From positions 10,830,292-10,894,291 of the forward strand of contig JAQFVV010012402.1 in the NCBI GenBank assembly GCA_028023455.1: DNA of 64,000 nucleotides. Direction: 5' to 3'. Source of the DNA: Epiperipatus broadwayi. Lineage: Eukaryota; Onychophora; Udeonychophora; Euonychophora; Peripatidae. A program made the position numbers and the translations under genes. Of this stretch, positions 48,014 to 61,606 are shown piece by piece (position 1 is the stretch's first letter; each line of letters begins with the position of its first letter). The notes under the pieces were generated by a model. The model did not search any database and had not been told where the DNA came from. It was given only the letters and a program-made list of their open reading frames with translations.

Positions 48014-48240
48014 ATAGTTTAGTATACACACAAACTATAAAGTGGTATTATTTCCCCCTCTTCTTCAGTGTTGCTGGCATGACCAGTGACAGTGCTAGCC
48101 ATTAGAGCATTACCTTAAAATTTCAAAAATCTAAAGACTCAAGCAGAATTATCATGCTAGTACTGTCAGCCAGCAACACCTGAAGAAGAGAGAGGAAAAT
48201 AAAACCACTCAGAACGTTGTGCATATACTAAGCTGTGTGT
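48014..48240. repeat. Fold-back element of a different family
   Basis: Inverted arms of ~75 bases share GCCAGCAACAC-TGAAGAAGAG, A-TACCACT and ATACTAANCT. The unpaired centre is about 48110-48160. It contains CTGAAGA in each arm but no GAAAC/GTC partner, so it is not counted as a ribozyme. Confidence 0.65.
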
Positions 48241-48394
48241 TGTTACTACCAGTTGGATGGAATTGGAAAATTTAGATAATTTACATTTTTCTTAAGACAT
48301 TCAATATTTAATATTAGATGATGAAATTAGTCCAACATATAATTACAATTAATATATTTAATATTTAAACTGATATACAAAAGAATATATATAT
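48241..48394. other. Short AT-rich spacer
   Basis: Nothing recognised. Confidence 0.5.
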
Positions 48395-50526
48395 ATTATA
48401 ACAATCGGAATGCAAGTGAAGATCGAATCTAACCGCAAAAACAATATCTGCAACTACCAGAGAGCCATCGAGGCATTTAAACCTAGAAAAATTTATAGAG
48501 TAGGCAGATATGCGCTGTTAAGATTCCACTTTATTTAAATATTCCGATCGTTAGCCCAAGTCACTAGCTCAGCGGAGACGCAGATAAAAATCTATACCTT
48601 AATTTATATCTTAAATATCAATAAATAAAAGCCACTGCCAGAAATTAACACATAAAAATATTTATTTACGCACATATAAAATAACATTTAAATTTTGAGG
48701 AATAAATTCAACATTTTAGATTTTTCTATTAATCTTTTAATTTTACATTTAACTAAGTTTCAATGAGTTTAATATTTTATTTAAATAGTCAAGTATGAAT
48801 AGACTACATAGATCTGCATTTGAAAAGAAAATATTCTTCCCTGATTTAACCTTAGGCAACAAATTTCGCAATCAACTGGCGCCAATCCATCTGATACATT
48901 CATGTATTCAATGTAGCATGATACGACAACACAAAATACTATACTGTCAGGAATGGACATCTGAACAGTAAGTAGAATTAGAGAAGACATTGACTCTCCA
49001 CCAACAGGAATGTTACATCTGTTGGCAAGTAGAACAATAAACAAAAACTCCATAGGAATGGACTGCGGTCTTCTGCCGACTTACAAACCCATCCATAGGC
49101 AAACAGAAGGTGTGTGGCATATATATGCAATCCTGCCTGAAGCGGATCTCATACTACATCTACTAATTACACAAATATATCCAATCCATTGAGCCAATTC
49201 AACTATGAAATGAATAACCTAAGATTACCCTCCCTTAATATAACTTTACAAAACTATATAGCCATTCACGCCCGACTTAAATTTAACATTTAAATACGTT
49301 CACACAGATTTGTTTAAAAATCTTGGGTATAGATCGATTACATAGATTTCACGGTCAAAAACATTTCAAAATAAACATAAATGATCAAAATACAAAATTA
49401 TTGATACCGACAATCGCAGAGGGAAATTTATAAGTAACCCAATAGTATTCACCATAAGATACTTGCGTTGTCACCAATAACTTAAAAGACATCCGAATAA
49501 ATACATTTTAGATACCGTACAGTATCATTATTTATCGAATGTTTATATATTTTGATCAAATATGAAAACCAAAATATAATTAACCGCGAATGAATCCATG
49601 CAAGCGTCTATAAACAACTTAAATTTCATGCATTTAAATAATCTTTACAATAAGAAAAAAAATGGAAATGATGTTTATCAATCGGAAAACATATAAGATT
49701 AAACATTATTAATTTGATTTAAAAACTTACAAAAGTCAGATAAGAGTCCATTTTAACATTTAAGTTGGCTTGTTTATCAATTTATAAAACTTGACGAAAG
49801 TTCTTAATTGATTTTAATAATTGTTCATTTCATATAGCTTATGGTAGAAGAGTCCAGGTTCCTGTTTTTAATTCCTGCGACGCCTCCATTGGAAGATAAT
49901 GTTCTGGAGATGGCAAAAGCTGGGTCAAGGTATCACAGTCTTGTCCTTTTTCTTTTTTAAATAGAAAGTGTGGTATGTGCATCCTACCACAACCCTCAAA
50001 CACACAACACTGGAACTGTCAGAAAAAACTGTATTTCCCTTTTTATATTAATCCACACGGATTCAATCAACAAAACATCACTAATCCATCACTTTCGTTA
50101 GGGTCCAAGCCAAGGCTTAGTGCTTCCATTGGTCAAGCTAAAATCTCTTTATTCTCTTATCTAATTTACTCTCTGACTTTTTAATTAGACAGCTTTTGGA
50201 TATTTAATAAACAATCATTTCCATTTACAGATTACAGGAATTAATTAATACCTGTTTTTATTTTTACTTACGTTATTTCTTTTTTAAACGATTTTTATAT
50301 TTAAATCTTTTTTTATAAAAAAAAAAAATACATTCAAATACCTTTTTTTATTTATTAAAAAAAATATATTTTTAAAGTTTAGCATCTGTGCGAATATATA
50401 CATTTGACAAACATTTTAATTTTAGCGTTTAGTTTTTTTTTTCTTTTTAATACACTTATTTTTATATGCGAACTTAAAAGTTTTTATTTCAATTTAATGC
50501 AATGAAATATTTATATATCGTTACAA
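48395..50526 (+). mobile_element. 2.1 kb repeat unit A (forward, oldest copy)
   Basis: It starts TTATAACAATCGGAATG and ends ATATATCGTTACA. It matches units B, C and D end to end but is the most diverged, mainly in the middle (49300-49850). It keeps AAGATTCCACTTTATTTAAA near 48520, the open frame at 48874-49053 (minus) and the GCCTCCATTGGAAGATAATG block near 49880. Termini have a short imperfect inverted repeat (TAACGAT...AAAT...TG). No transposase, RT or integrase domain is visible. Probably a non-autonomous DNA element, but its class is unknown. Confidence 0.7.
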
Positions 50527-51108
<582 letters not shown>

Positions 51109-53175
51109 TGTAATGATATATAAATATGTTGTTACATTAATTTAAAATAAAAACTTAAAAGTTCGCAAATAAAAGTAAAAAACTAAACACTAAAATTAAA
51201 ATGTTTGTTAAATGTATATACATTCGCACAGATGCCAAACTTTAAAAATATTTTTTTTTAAAAAAACAAATAAATAAGTATTTGAACGTACTTTTTTATA
51301 AAAAAAAGTACAAGATTTAAAAATAAAAATAGGTATTAATTAATTCTTGTAATCTGTAAATGGAAATGATTGTTTATAAATTGTTTGAAAAGCAAGCTAG
51401 CCTTGGGCTCTTGTATAATTAAAATGATCTGATGAAAGATAGATAAGAAAATAAAGAAAAATTAGCTTGACCAATGGAAGCACTAAACCTTGGCTCGGAC
51501 CCTAATGAAAGTGATGGATTAGTGATGTTTTGTTGATTGAATCCGTGTGGATAATATAAAAAGGGAAATACAGTTTTTTGGGAGTTCCAGCATTTTGTGT
51601 TTGAGAGATGTGGTAGGACACACATACCACACTTTATTTAAAAATAAAATAAAATGAAAAGACTGTGATACCTTGAACCAGCTATTGCCATCTCCAGAAC
51701 ATTATCTTCCAATGGAGGCATCGTGGGAATTAAAAGCAGAAACCTGGACTCTTCTACCGTGAGCTATGAACTTTACAAATTAACAACAACAACAAAAAAA
51801 GTAATTAAGAACTTTCGTCAATGTTTTTTTAAAGATTCAGCTAATTTAAATTTTAAAATGAACTCTTATTTGATTTTCAAATTAATAATTGATTGTTTAA
51901 ATTTATATAGTTAAGTTTTGCTAAAATCATTTCCATTTTATTATTATTATTTGTAGTAATATTTATTGTAGAAATTATTAAATGCATTACATTTAAGTTG
52001 GGTATAGACGTTGCAGAGATTCGTTAGTGGTTGATTATGTTGTGGTTTTCACAGTCGATTAGAATATATAAGTCAACGATGCCACTGCGGTGTCTTATGA
52101 TGAACACCAAAGGGTCTCCTGTATTCCCTCAGCAATTGACATTATCGATTGACTTTGTATTTTGATCGGTTGTGTTTAATTTGGAATGTTTTTGCCCATG
52201 GAATCTGTGCAGCCGATCTATACTCGACATTATAAAGCAAATTGTATAAAAATAATCTGTGCGAACGTATTTAAATGTTAAATTTAAGTCGGGCGTAAAT
52301 GGCTATATAGTTTTGTAAAGTTATATTAAGGGAGGGTAATCTTAAGTTATTCATTTTGTAGTTGAATTGGTTCAAGGGATTGGATATATTTGTGTAATTG
52401 TAGATGTAGTATGAGATTTTCTACAGGCAGGATTATATATATACACCACACACCTTCTGTTTGCCTATGGATGGGTTTGTAAGACGGCAAAGGACCGCAG
52501 TCCATTCCTATGGAGTTTTATGTTTATTGTTCTACTCGCCAACAGATGTAACATTCCTGTTGGTGGAGAGACAATGTCTTCTCTAATTCTACTTACTGAT
52601 CAGATGTACATTTCTGACAGTATAGTATTTTGTGTTGTCATATTTTCATGCTACATTGAATACATAAATGTATCAGATGGATTGGCGCCGGTTTGATTGC
52701 GAAATTTGTTGCCTAAGGTTAAATCAGAAAAGAATATTTTCTTTTCAAATGCAGATCTATGTAGTCTATTCCTACTCGACTCACTAAATAAATATTAAAC
52801 TCATGGTTGTAATTTACTTAAATGTAAAACTAAAGATTAATAGAAAAATCTAAAATGTTGAATTTATTCCTCAAAATTTACATATTATTTTATATGTGCG
52901 TAAATAAATATTTTTATGTGTTAATTTCTGGCAGTGGCTTTTATTTATTTATATTTAAGATGTAAATTAAAATATAGATTTTTATCTCTGTGTCTCCACT
53001 GAGCTAGTGACTTGGGCTAACGATCTGAATATTTAAATAAAGTGGAATCTTAACAGCACGTATCTGCCTACTCTACAAATTTTTCTAGGTTTAAATGCCT
53101 AGATGGTGCCCCATAGAGCAGATATTATAGTTTGCGGTTAGATTCGATCTTCACTTTCATTTCGATCATTATAAC
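51109..53175 (-). mobile_element. 2.1 kb repeat unit B (reverse)
   Basis: Read on the plus strand it starts TGTAATGATATATAAATATG and ends TTTCGATCATTATAAC, so it is inverted relative to unit A. It is very close to unit C. It retains the 70-codon frame seen in C and D at 52484-52696, but with ACG in place of its ATG. Minor differences include the extra ATAAAATAAAATGAA near 51645. Confidence 0.8.
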
Positions 53176-53715
53176 TGGCGAATCAACTTGGGCCGATCTT
53201 TAATAAACACGAGTGCCCTGAGAATTTTAAAAGTGAATCATGCTCGTAATATTTTTTCTGAAATTAGTATAAATATATTTGTTGTCTTGACGTGGAGTTA
53301 CAGTTTGAATTTTTGGTCTTAAAGGTACTGCCAGTAAGAAAAATTGCACATATGTAAATATAAATGCGAGGAATAAAACGTAATAATAAATATAAATCAT
53401 AATTTTTTTTTTAAAAAATGTTTTGTTAAATTAAAATCTAATCGTTCAACTTGCCTAAGTAATAGTTAAAGGTAGAAGAAATGAAACTTGGAAGGGAGGG
53501 AGCAGAAATTTAGCTGGTAATAGGGAATCAACAGTCAATTTTTTTTTAAAAATCATTATATTTGTGTGTAATTACTGTTTTGTCTTGTAAAAAAAAAAAG
53601 TTTTGTCCTTTTGAAATTTTCATATATAATCAGTTTGTGTAATGTAATTACTAACACTAAGTAAATTCTTTTTTTTTTTTTAATGTTTTTGTTTTTTTGA
53701 GGAAGTTTACTGATA
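53176..53715. other. Spacer between units B and C
   Basis: About 480 bases of unrecognised sequence are followed by a ~63-base segment (53653-53715) beginning ACACTAAGTAAATT and containing GAGGAAGTTTACTGAT. That segment recurs after unit C. Confidence 0.6.
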
Positions 53716-55777
53716 TGTAACGATATATAAATATGTCGTTACATTAATTTAAAATAAAAACTTAAAAGTTCGCAAATAAAAGTAAAAAACTAAACGCTAA
53801 AATTAAAATGTTTGTTAAACGTATATACATTCGCACAGATGCCAAACTTTAAAAATATTTTTTAAAAAAAAAACAAATAAATAAGTATTTGAACGTACTT
53901 TTTTATAAAAAAAAGTACAAGATTTAAAAATAAAAACAGGTATTAATTAATTCTTGTAATCTGTAAATGGAAATGATTGTTTATAAATTGTTTGAAAAGC
54001 AAGCTAGCCTTGGGCTCTTGTATAATTAAAATGATCTGATGAAAGATAGATAAGAAAATAAAGAGAAATTAGCTTGACCAATGGAAGCACTAAGCCTTGG
54101 CTCAGACCCTAACGAAAGTGATGAATTAGTGACATTTTGTTGATTGAAACCGTGTGGATAATATAAAAAGGGAAATACAGTTTTTTCTGACAGTTCCAGC
54201 GTTTTGTGTTTGAGAGATGTGGTAAGACGCACCTACCACACTCTCTATAAAAAAAAATGAAAAGACTGTGATACCTTGAACTAGCTATTGCCATCTCCAG
54301 AACATTATCTTCCAATGGAGGCATCACGGGAATTAAAAGCAGAAACCTGGACCTTTCTACCGTGAGCTATGAACTTTACAAATTAACAACAACAACAAAA
54401 AAAGTAATTAAGAACTTTCGTCAATGTTTTTTTTTAAAGATTCAGCTAATTTAAATTTTAAAATGAACTCTTATTTGATTTTCAAATTAATAATTGATTG
54501 TTTAAATTTATATAGTTAAGTTTTGCTAAAATCATTTCCATTTTATTATTATTATTTGTAGTAATATTTATTGTAGAAATTATTAAATGCATTACATTTA
54601 AGTTGGGTATAGACATTGCAGAGATTCATTAGCAGTTGATTATGTTGTAGTTTTCACAGTCGATTAGAATATATAAGTCAATGATGCCACTGCGGTGTCT
54701 TATGATGAACACCAAAGGGTCTCCTGTATTCCCTCAGCAATTGACATTATCGATTGACTTTGTATTTTGATCGGTTGTGTTTAATTTGGAATGTTTTTGA
54801 CCGTGGAATCTGTGCAGCCGATCTATACCCGACATTAGAAAACACATTGTATAAAAATAATCTGTGCGAACGTATTTAAATGTTAAATTTAAGTCGGGTG
54901 TGAATGGCTATATAGTTTTGTAAAGTTATATTAAGTGAGGGTAATCTTAGGTTATTCATTTCATAGTTGAATTGGTTCAATGGATTGGATATATTTGTGT
55001 AATTGTAAATGTAGTATGAGATCCGCTATGGGCAGGATTATATATATATGCCACACACCTTCTGTTTGCCTATGGATGGGTTTGTAAGATGGCAAAGGAC
55101 CGCAGTCCATTCCTATGGAGTTTTATGTTTATTGTTCTACTCGCCAACAGATGTAACATTCCTGTTGGTGGAGAGACAATGTTTTCTTTAATTCTACTTA
55201 CTGATCAGATGTACATTTTTGACAGTATAGTATTTTGTGTTGTCGTATTTTCATGCTACATTGAATACATAAATGTATCAGATGGATTGGCGCCGGTTTG
55301 ATTGTGAAATTTGTTGCCTAAGGTTAAATCAGGGAAGAATATTTTCTTTTCAAATGCAGATCTATGTAGTCTATTCATACTCGACTCACTAAATAAATAT
55401 TAAACTCATGGTTGTAATTTACTTAAATGTAAAACTAAAGATTAATAGAAAAATCTAAAATGTTGAACTTATTCCTCAAAATTTAAATGTTATTTTATAT
55501 GTGCGTAAATAAATATTTTTATGTGTTAATTTCTGGCAGTGGCTTTTATTCTTTTATATTTAAGATATAAAATTTATATTTTATTATCTCTGCTACTCCA
55601 CTGAGCTAGTGACTTGGGCTAACGATCTGAATATTTAAATAAAGTGGAATCTTAACAGCGCATATCTGCCTACTCTACAAATTTTTCTAGGTTTAAATGC
55701 CTAGATGGCACCCCATAGAGCAGATATCGTAGTTTGCGGTTAGATTCGATCTTCACTTTCATTTCGATCGTTATAAC
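53716..55777 (-). mobile_element. 2.1 kb repeat unit C (reverse)
   Basis: It starts TGTAACGATATATAAATATG, followed at once by TCGTTACA, so this terminus is itself a 28-base hairpin. It ends TTTCGATCGTTATAAC. The inverted-repeat terminus and overall length match unit B. It is flanked on both sides by the same ~60-base spacer in direct orientation. Confidence 0.82.
55089..55301 (+). CDS. Hypothetical 70-residue frame conserved among the 2.1 kb units (unit C)
   Basis: ATG to TGA, starting MAKDRSPFLWSFMFIVLLA. It is largely hydrophobic in its middle and has no domain I recognise. The frame is open in all four units: D (identical length), B (start codon ACG) and the diverged unit A, where an in-frame 3-base deletion removes one Phe. 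B, C and D are so alike that conservation among them means little; only unit A is informative. No promoter or splice evidence. It may be chance in recently copied DNA. Confidence 0.2.
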   Translation: MAKDRSPFLWSFMFIVLLANRCNIPVGGETMFSLILLTDQMYIFDSIVFCVVVFSCYIEYINVSDGLAPV

Positions 55778-55840
55778 TGGCACCCACACTAAGTAATTTT
55801 TTTTTTTAATGTTTTTTATTTTTGAGGAAGTTTACTATCA
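55778..55840. repeat. 63-bp spacer duplicated on both sides of unit C
   Basis: CACACTAAGTAATTT, a T-run, AATGTTTTTTATTTTTGAGG and AAGTTTACT match 53653-53715 in the same orientation, although units C and D are in opposite orientation. Confidence 0.75.
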
Positions 55841-57915
55841 GTTATAACGATCGAAATGAAAGTGAAGATCGAATCTAACTGCAAACTACGATATCTGCTC
55901 TACAGGGCGCCATCTAGGCATTTAAACCTAGAAAAATTTATAGAGTAGGCAGATACGCACTGTTAAGATTCCACTTTATTTAAATATTCAGATCGTTAGC
56001 CCAAGTCATTAGCTCAGTGGAGTAGCAGAGATAATAAAATATAAATTTTATATCTTAAATATAAAAGAATAAAAGCCACTGCCAGAAATTAACACATAAA
56101 AATATTTATTTACGCACATATAAAATAACATTTAAATTTTGAGGAATAAATTCAACATTTTAGATTTTTCTATTAATCTTTAGTTTTACATTTAAGTAAA
56201 TTACAACCATGAGTTTAATATTTATTTAGTGAGTCGAGTATGAATAGACTACATAGATCTGCATTTGAAAAGAAAATATTCTTCCCTGATTTAACCTTAG
56301 GCAACAAATTTCGCAATCAAACCGGCGCCAATCCATCTGATACATTTATGTATTCAATGTAGCATGAAAATACGACAACACAAAATACTATACTGTCAGG
56401 AATGTACATCTGATCAGTAAGTAGAATTAGAGAAGACATTGTCTCTCCACCAACAGGAATGTTACATCTGTTGGCGAGTAGAACAATAAACATAAAACTC
56501 CATAGGAATGGACTGCGGTCTTTTGCCATCTTACAAACCCATCCATAGGCAAACAGAAGATGTGTGGCATATATATATAATCCTGCCCATAGCGGATCTC
56601 ATACTACATCTACAATTACACAAATATATCCAATCCATTGAACCAATTCAACTACGAAATGAATAACCTAAGATTACCATCCCTTAATATAACTTTACAA
56701 AACTATATAGCCATTCACGCCCGACTTAAATTTAACATTTAAATACATTCACACAGATTATTTTTATACAATTTGTTTTCTAATGTCGAGTATAGATCGG
56801 CTGCACAGATTCCACGGTCAAAAACATTCCAAATTAAACACAACCAATCAAAATACAAAATCAATCGATAATGTCAATTGCTGAGGGAATACAGGAGACC
56901 CTTTGGTGTTCATCATAAGACACCGCAGAAGCATCGTTGACTTATATATTCTAATCGACTGTGAAAACCACAACATAATCAACCACTAACGAATCTCTGC
57001 AACGTCTATACCCAACTTAAATGTAATGCATTTAATAATTTCTACAATAAATATTACTACAAATAATAATAATAAAATGGAAATGATTTTAGCAAAACTT
57101 AACTATATAAATTTAAACAATCAATTATTAATTTGAAAATCAAATAAGAGTTCATTTTAAAATTTAAATTAGCTGAATCTTTAAAAAAACATTGACGAAA
57201 GTTCTTAATTACTTTTTTTGTTGTTGTTGTTAATTTGTAAAGTTCATAGCTCACCGTAGAAGAGTCAAGGTTTCTGCTTTTAATTCTCGCGATGCCTCCA
57301 TTGGAAGATAATGTTCTGGAGATGGCAATAGCTGGTTCAAGGTATCACAGTCTTTTCATTTTTTTTTTTTTTTAAATAGAGAGTGTGGTATGTGCGTCCT
57401 ACCACATCTCTCAAACACAAAATGCTGGAACTCCCAAAAAACTGTATTTCCCTTTTTATATTATCCACATGGATTCAATCAACAAACCGTCACTAATCCA
57501 TCACTTTCATTAGGGTCCAAGCCAAGGCTTAGTGATTCCATTCGTCAAGCTAATTTCTCTTTATTTTCTTATCTATCTTTCATCAGATCATTTTAATTAT
57601 ACAAGAGCCCAAGGCTAGCTTGCTTTTCAAACAATTTATAAACAATCATTTCCATTTACAGATTACAAGAATTAATTAATACCTGTTTTTATTTTTAAAT
57701 CTTTTACTTTTTTTTATAAAAAAGTACGTTCAAATACTTATTTATTTGTTTTTTTAAAAAAAAATATTTTTAAAGTTTGGCACCCATGTGAATGTATATA
57801 CATTTAACAAACATTTTAATTTTAGCGTTTAGTTTTTTACTTTTATTTGCAAACTTTTAAGTTTTTATTTTAAATTAATGTAACGACATATTTATATTTT
57901 CTTTTCTTTGTTACA
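55841..57915 (+). mobile_element. 2.1 kb repeat unit D (forward)
   Basis: It starts GTTATAACGATCGAAATG and runs to GTTACA at 57910-57915. The last hairpin is interrupted by a TTTCTTTTCTTT segment compared with unit C. It is close to B and C in sequence and in the same orientation as A. With unit C it forms a large inverted pair separated by only 63 bases. Confidence 0.8.
56317..56529 (-). CDS. Hypothetical 70-residue frame of the 2.1 kb units (unit D)
   Basis: Same frame as in unit C, with ETMSSLILLTDQMYIPDS where C has ETMFSLILLTDQMYIFDS. Compared with the old unit A, differences include MYIP to MSIP and DQ to VQ. Function unknown; may not be a gene. Confidence 0.2.
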   Translation of the reverse strand: MAKDRSPFLWSFMFIVLLANRCNIPVGGETMSSLILLTDQMYIPDSIVFCVVVFSCYIEYINVSDGLAPV

Positions 57916-58039
57916 TGATATGTCTTAAATATTAGTTGGGTTTCCTTGACTATAATAGAATGTATTTGTAAATGATCTATTCTTCATTTTTTAAATAAAT
58001 ACTTATAATAATAACAGATGAAACTAAATATGCCTCTTA

Positions 58040-60240
58040 TGTATGAGTTGTCATTTAAAGCACAGGATTCTAAGAATCTCTGATTATGCACTGCAATTTT
58101 CATTCAATAACAACTTTTCATTTAGAGGAGATCACTTTCAAGTGAAGAAAGATTACATGAATTGCAAGAATAACTGTCTAATATTAAATGAGACATCACT
58201 GGATTTTAGAATGTTAGAAAAAAAGGTGACGAGACAATTGATTTTAAAAATGGGCATGTACTTTACCAAAAAAGATACAAATATTAGAAGCTCAGCTAGA
58301 GTGGGTAATTGAAAATAAAAGGTGAAAAACACTGTTGTGGGAATTGATGGTTTAACAAATGGAATGTTAAGATTGGTCATTCAAATTAATGGAAAATATA
58401 AAATGCAGATAATTCAAATAGACATTCCAATAGATTCTCATTGTGATGAAGAAGTCAAGGATTTTTATATGGATGTATAAAATGTTTTTGATCAAACCAT
58501 ATAACATTATAAAGTTATTATGACAGACTTTAACAATACAATTGGTAAACAATTGTAAGATGAAAATGCTGTGGGTAAATTTGGTTATGGTGACTAAAAT
58601 GAGAAAACATACAGCCTTGTGAAGTTTACAGAAAGATAAAAATTATATACTATGAAAGTGCTAAATAAAAATATCCATGGAAACATTCAAATTATGATGC
58701 AGCAGAATTGGATTATATTTTGACTAAAAAGAAATTATATATTTTGAAATTGTAATGTTCTTAACAGCTTCAACACAGAAACTGATTGTCAATTAGTGCG
58801 ATGTAAAATATATGTTAATGCAAAACTAGAAACATGAAAATGAATAAGAAAATAGTATGTACTAGTGACATTTCTAATCTTCAGAAACACTCCAGTAAAT
58901 TTAAACTAAAACTTGAAATTTGTTTTAAAATATTAACAGATTTTGAAAATGAAGTAAAATCAAAAAGAAGATAACTGATGCACTATTAAGAACTACTAGA
59001 AATATAGCTGGTACACAAATCAGCAATATACTCATAAATTTTCTTTTGAGGCAAGATATTGGATGAATAACAGAAAAAATATATAAATATTTTTAAATGA
59101 TCTCTTTAAAAAATATCTAGAGTTCAGTAAAATGGTGCAAAAAGAATTAATAATGATATAAAAAAAATATAAGTGTGAACGACAGAAGTTAATAAAAGTT
59201 TTAAAAAACCAAAACAATATCTTAGTAGTAGGTGGAAAATGGTTTCAGCAATAACAAGAAGTGATGGAAATATTACTAAAAGAAAAGATGGTATCATGAA
59301 TTGTGTATAAAAGTTCTAAAAGGAATTATTAAAGAACAAGAAAACAAAGTATTGTCTACAATTATTATATCTCTCTGATTGTTAACTATTTTAAATAACA
59401 AAAAAAGAGATAACCAATTAAATATATGAATTAAAGAAAATGCTTAGAGGAGTTGATGGAATTATTATTGATATTTTAAAAGAAACAGATGAATAAGTAA
59501 AAAGAAAACATTTGCAAATACTAAATATTTAAATCCATAAAGAAATATTAATTGATTGGGAAAATGTAGTAGTATAATAGTGATTACATTTTGAATTACG
59601 CTGTTAAATTAACTCAACTCACGAAATGCATCTTGGGAGTTATTTGTCTTTTATTGTATTATTATTTATATGAATCTAAAAGAATATGTGGTAATATTGA
59701 GATTATTTAATATATTTATAGTAACAGTGATATTTTAAAAAGATGATTAAAAAGATATTAGAAATTACAATCTTATCAGTAGTTTATCAGTTTTATACAA
59801 AATCTTTACCAAGGTAAGTATAACTCACCTCTAGAAAAACTTTCTATTTAACAAACTACAAGAACAAGCTGAATTCAACTGATTGTTTAGCACAGTAAAT
59901 CACATCTGAGTATTGAGAGAAGTTATAGAAAGCACCAAGCAATATGAATTGCAATTATACTTTTAAATTAATGATTATAAAAAGATATTTGATTCAGTAA
60001 GCATTTCTACAGTGATTAAAGTTTTGAGTCATTAAGATATAGACCTGGAAACTTATATTCTGAAGAATGTTTATTAAAATGTAACATTGACAATAGTGTA
60101 CAATGGGATGATTCCACATCTTCAAAACTTTTTACAGCAATTTTACAAAAAGTAATTTATGGATTAAATTGGAATCTAAGTAAAAGAAAATGGAGATTAT
60201 GTAAATTATCTAAATTATGTGGTAAATTAAAAAAATAGGC
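58040..60240 (+). pseudogene. Decayed RTE-type LINE, endonuclease to RT palm
   Basis: Endonuclease blocks come first: KNTVVGIDGLTNGMLRLVIQ with KMQIIQIDIPIDSHCDEEV near 58330-58450, then MTDFNNTIGKQL (usual G-D-F-N-A-x-I-G) near 58520, VGKFGYGD near 58575, and a trace of the Asp-Phe-Ile-Leu block near 58720. RT blocks follow: RNYNLISSLSVLYKIFTKV (usual N-Y-R-P-I-S-L-L) near 59760-59815, NDYKKIFDSVSIS (usual D-Y-x-K-A-F-D-S) near 59975, TIVYNG near 60090, then KLFTAILQKVIYGLNW near 60130. The copy stops before the Y/F-A-D-D motif. There are many stops. Same clade as the 27981 insertion. Confidence 0.72.
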
Positions 60241-60600
60241 AAAAAAATAAATGCTAAAAAGATTAAAGAAATGAAATTTTCTTGGAAGAAGAAAATATAG
60301 ATTGAAATATCATCAATATCAATTCCTTTCATATAAACAATATGAAATTTTCATTTTTGCCATTCCTCTTTGCAATTGCAGTAAAGTTGTCTAATCACTG
60401 CTGCTGTTACAAAATAACACAATATATCTATTTTTATTTTTAAAAAATGTTACATTTCATTTAATTTTAGATTGTACAGAATTCGATCAATGGATATTTT
60501 CTTTTGATTTAAGCACAATTTTCTGTAAAAGAATTGGATGTAAATGAAGGATCTTTTATATTTATAGCCCACAAAAATTATCCAATGACTGCTTAAATAT
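60241..60600. other. AT-rich non-coding stretch
   Basis: Nothing recognised. Confidence 0.45.
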
Positions 60601-60754
60601 ACAGAGGCAAAACTCCACACAGTAGTGCCACTCAGTGCAAGCCAGAGTAATCAATGGATGTTAGAAAGTTTGTGCATAAAATTCTTATCTAATGCCTACT
60701 CATCCAATATTCCCATGCATTGAGTGGTGCTACAGTATGGAGAGTTTTGCCTGT
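60601..60754. repeat. Hammerhead fold-back family, copy 4 with ribozyme deleted
   Basis: Left part as in copies 1-3 (GAGGCAAAACTCC, CACTCAGTGCAAGCCAGAG, CATCCAATATTCCCA), joined directly to the right terminus (TGCATTGAGTGGTGC, GAGTTTTGCC). The join falls exactly at the predicted ribozyme cleavage bond. The family tail (AAGCATAAAGAATGG, ATCATGTGATATTTA) follows to about 60815. Confidence 0.75.
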
Positions 60755-60815
60755 ATGTTATCAGCTTGGATAAGCATAAAGAATGGTAATCATGTGATAT
60801 TTAGACTGCTTAAAT

Positions 60816-61454
60816 CATGGTTTTTTTTTATTAAAAGATTGGAGCAGTAAAAAGCATTCTGATACATTTTAATAAGTAGTTCCTTAAAAAATATAATAAA
60901 CCATTTTAATTTAATTATTGTTTTATAAAGATATAGACCCTTCTTTAACTACTAATCAAAAAATTTTAAAAAAAAGGTAACAAAATAATGAAGGGTGGAT
61001 TAATGAACTAAAATATCCTTTATTAAAGCCCAATCTATCATTTTTATTGCTTAAAGATCATATAGCTTCCTAAGAGTAGAGTCATTTAATTATTTATAAG
61101 ATGACCAATAAACTCAAAATTAATCTATCTACACAAGACATTAGATCTGGCTTCAATAGTTTAAATTAATCATTCTTAATGTTTCTCTTCTTTCACTCAA
61201 ACTAAAAAGTTTTTCTTGATCAATAATTTTACTCATTTGGGACTCAGATAATTCAAGTTTTTTCTTACAGTATTTGATTTTTCTATTCTGTTGGTAAATT
61301 TATTGATGTGAGATTTTGTGTGTATATAATATTTCTGTAGCTTTTCGTGTACCACTCTCACATAAGATAGGGACCAGTTGCTATTCACTTGTAACACTGT
61401 AACACCTTGTAGTGGGGTGTTATTATTAGACGTGAAAAAATTTCTAATCCCCAT
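60816..61454. other. AT-rich non-coding stretch
   Basis: Nothing recognised. The frame at 61233-61454 (minus) has no known motif. Confidence 0.45.
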
Positions 61455-61606
61455 ATATGGCTTTGGTCATATGTTTATAATTATTCACCTCCATAAGATG
61501 TTAAAAGTGGATAGAAACCAGTAACCTACTTTGTGTAAGTGCTGTAGTAAAAATTACTTTACATAAATATAATTCATTAATGACTAATAAAAATTATTAA
61601 TATTTG
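61455..61606. repeat. Dispersed repeat, copy 2 (partner of 33690)
   Basis: It shares CTTTGGTCATATGTTT, GTTAAAAGTGGATAGA and the following segment with 33713-33830. It ends with ACTAATAAAAATTATTAATA, which matches the right half of the 33405-33475 palindrome. Confidence 0.5.

Noticed and set aside
48059-48195. CTGAAGAAGAG in both arms of the 48.0 kb fold-back as a ribozyme core
   Set aside because: No stem II can be drawn and no GAAAC-GTC partner is found.
49010-49192. Plus-strand frame in unit A opposite the conserved small frame
   Set aside because: It is antisense to the 70-residue frame and is not kept in the other units.
51419-51625. ~68-codon frame repeated in units A-D ending in SLFSYLSFIRSF
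   Set aside because: The frame before the middle differs in unit A because of a one-base indel, so conservation is explained by recent copying, not by coding.
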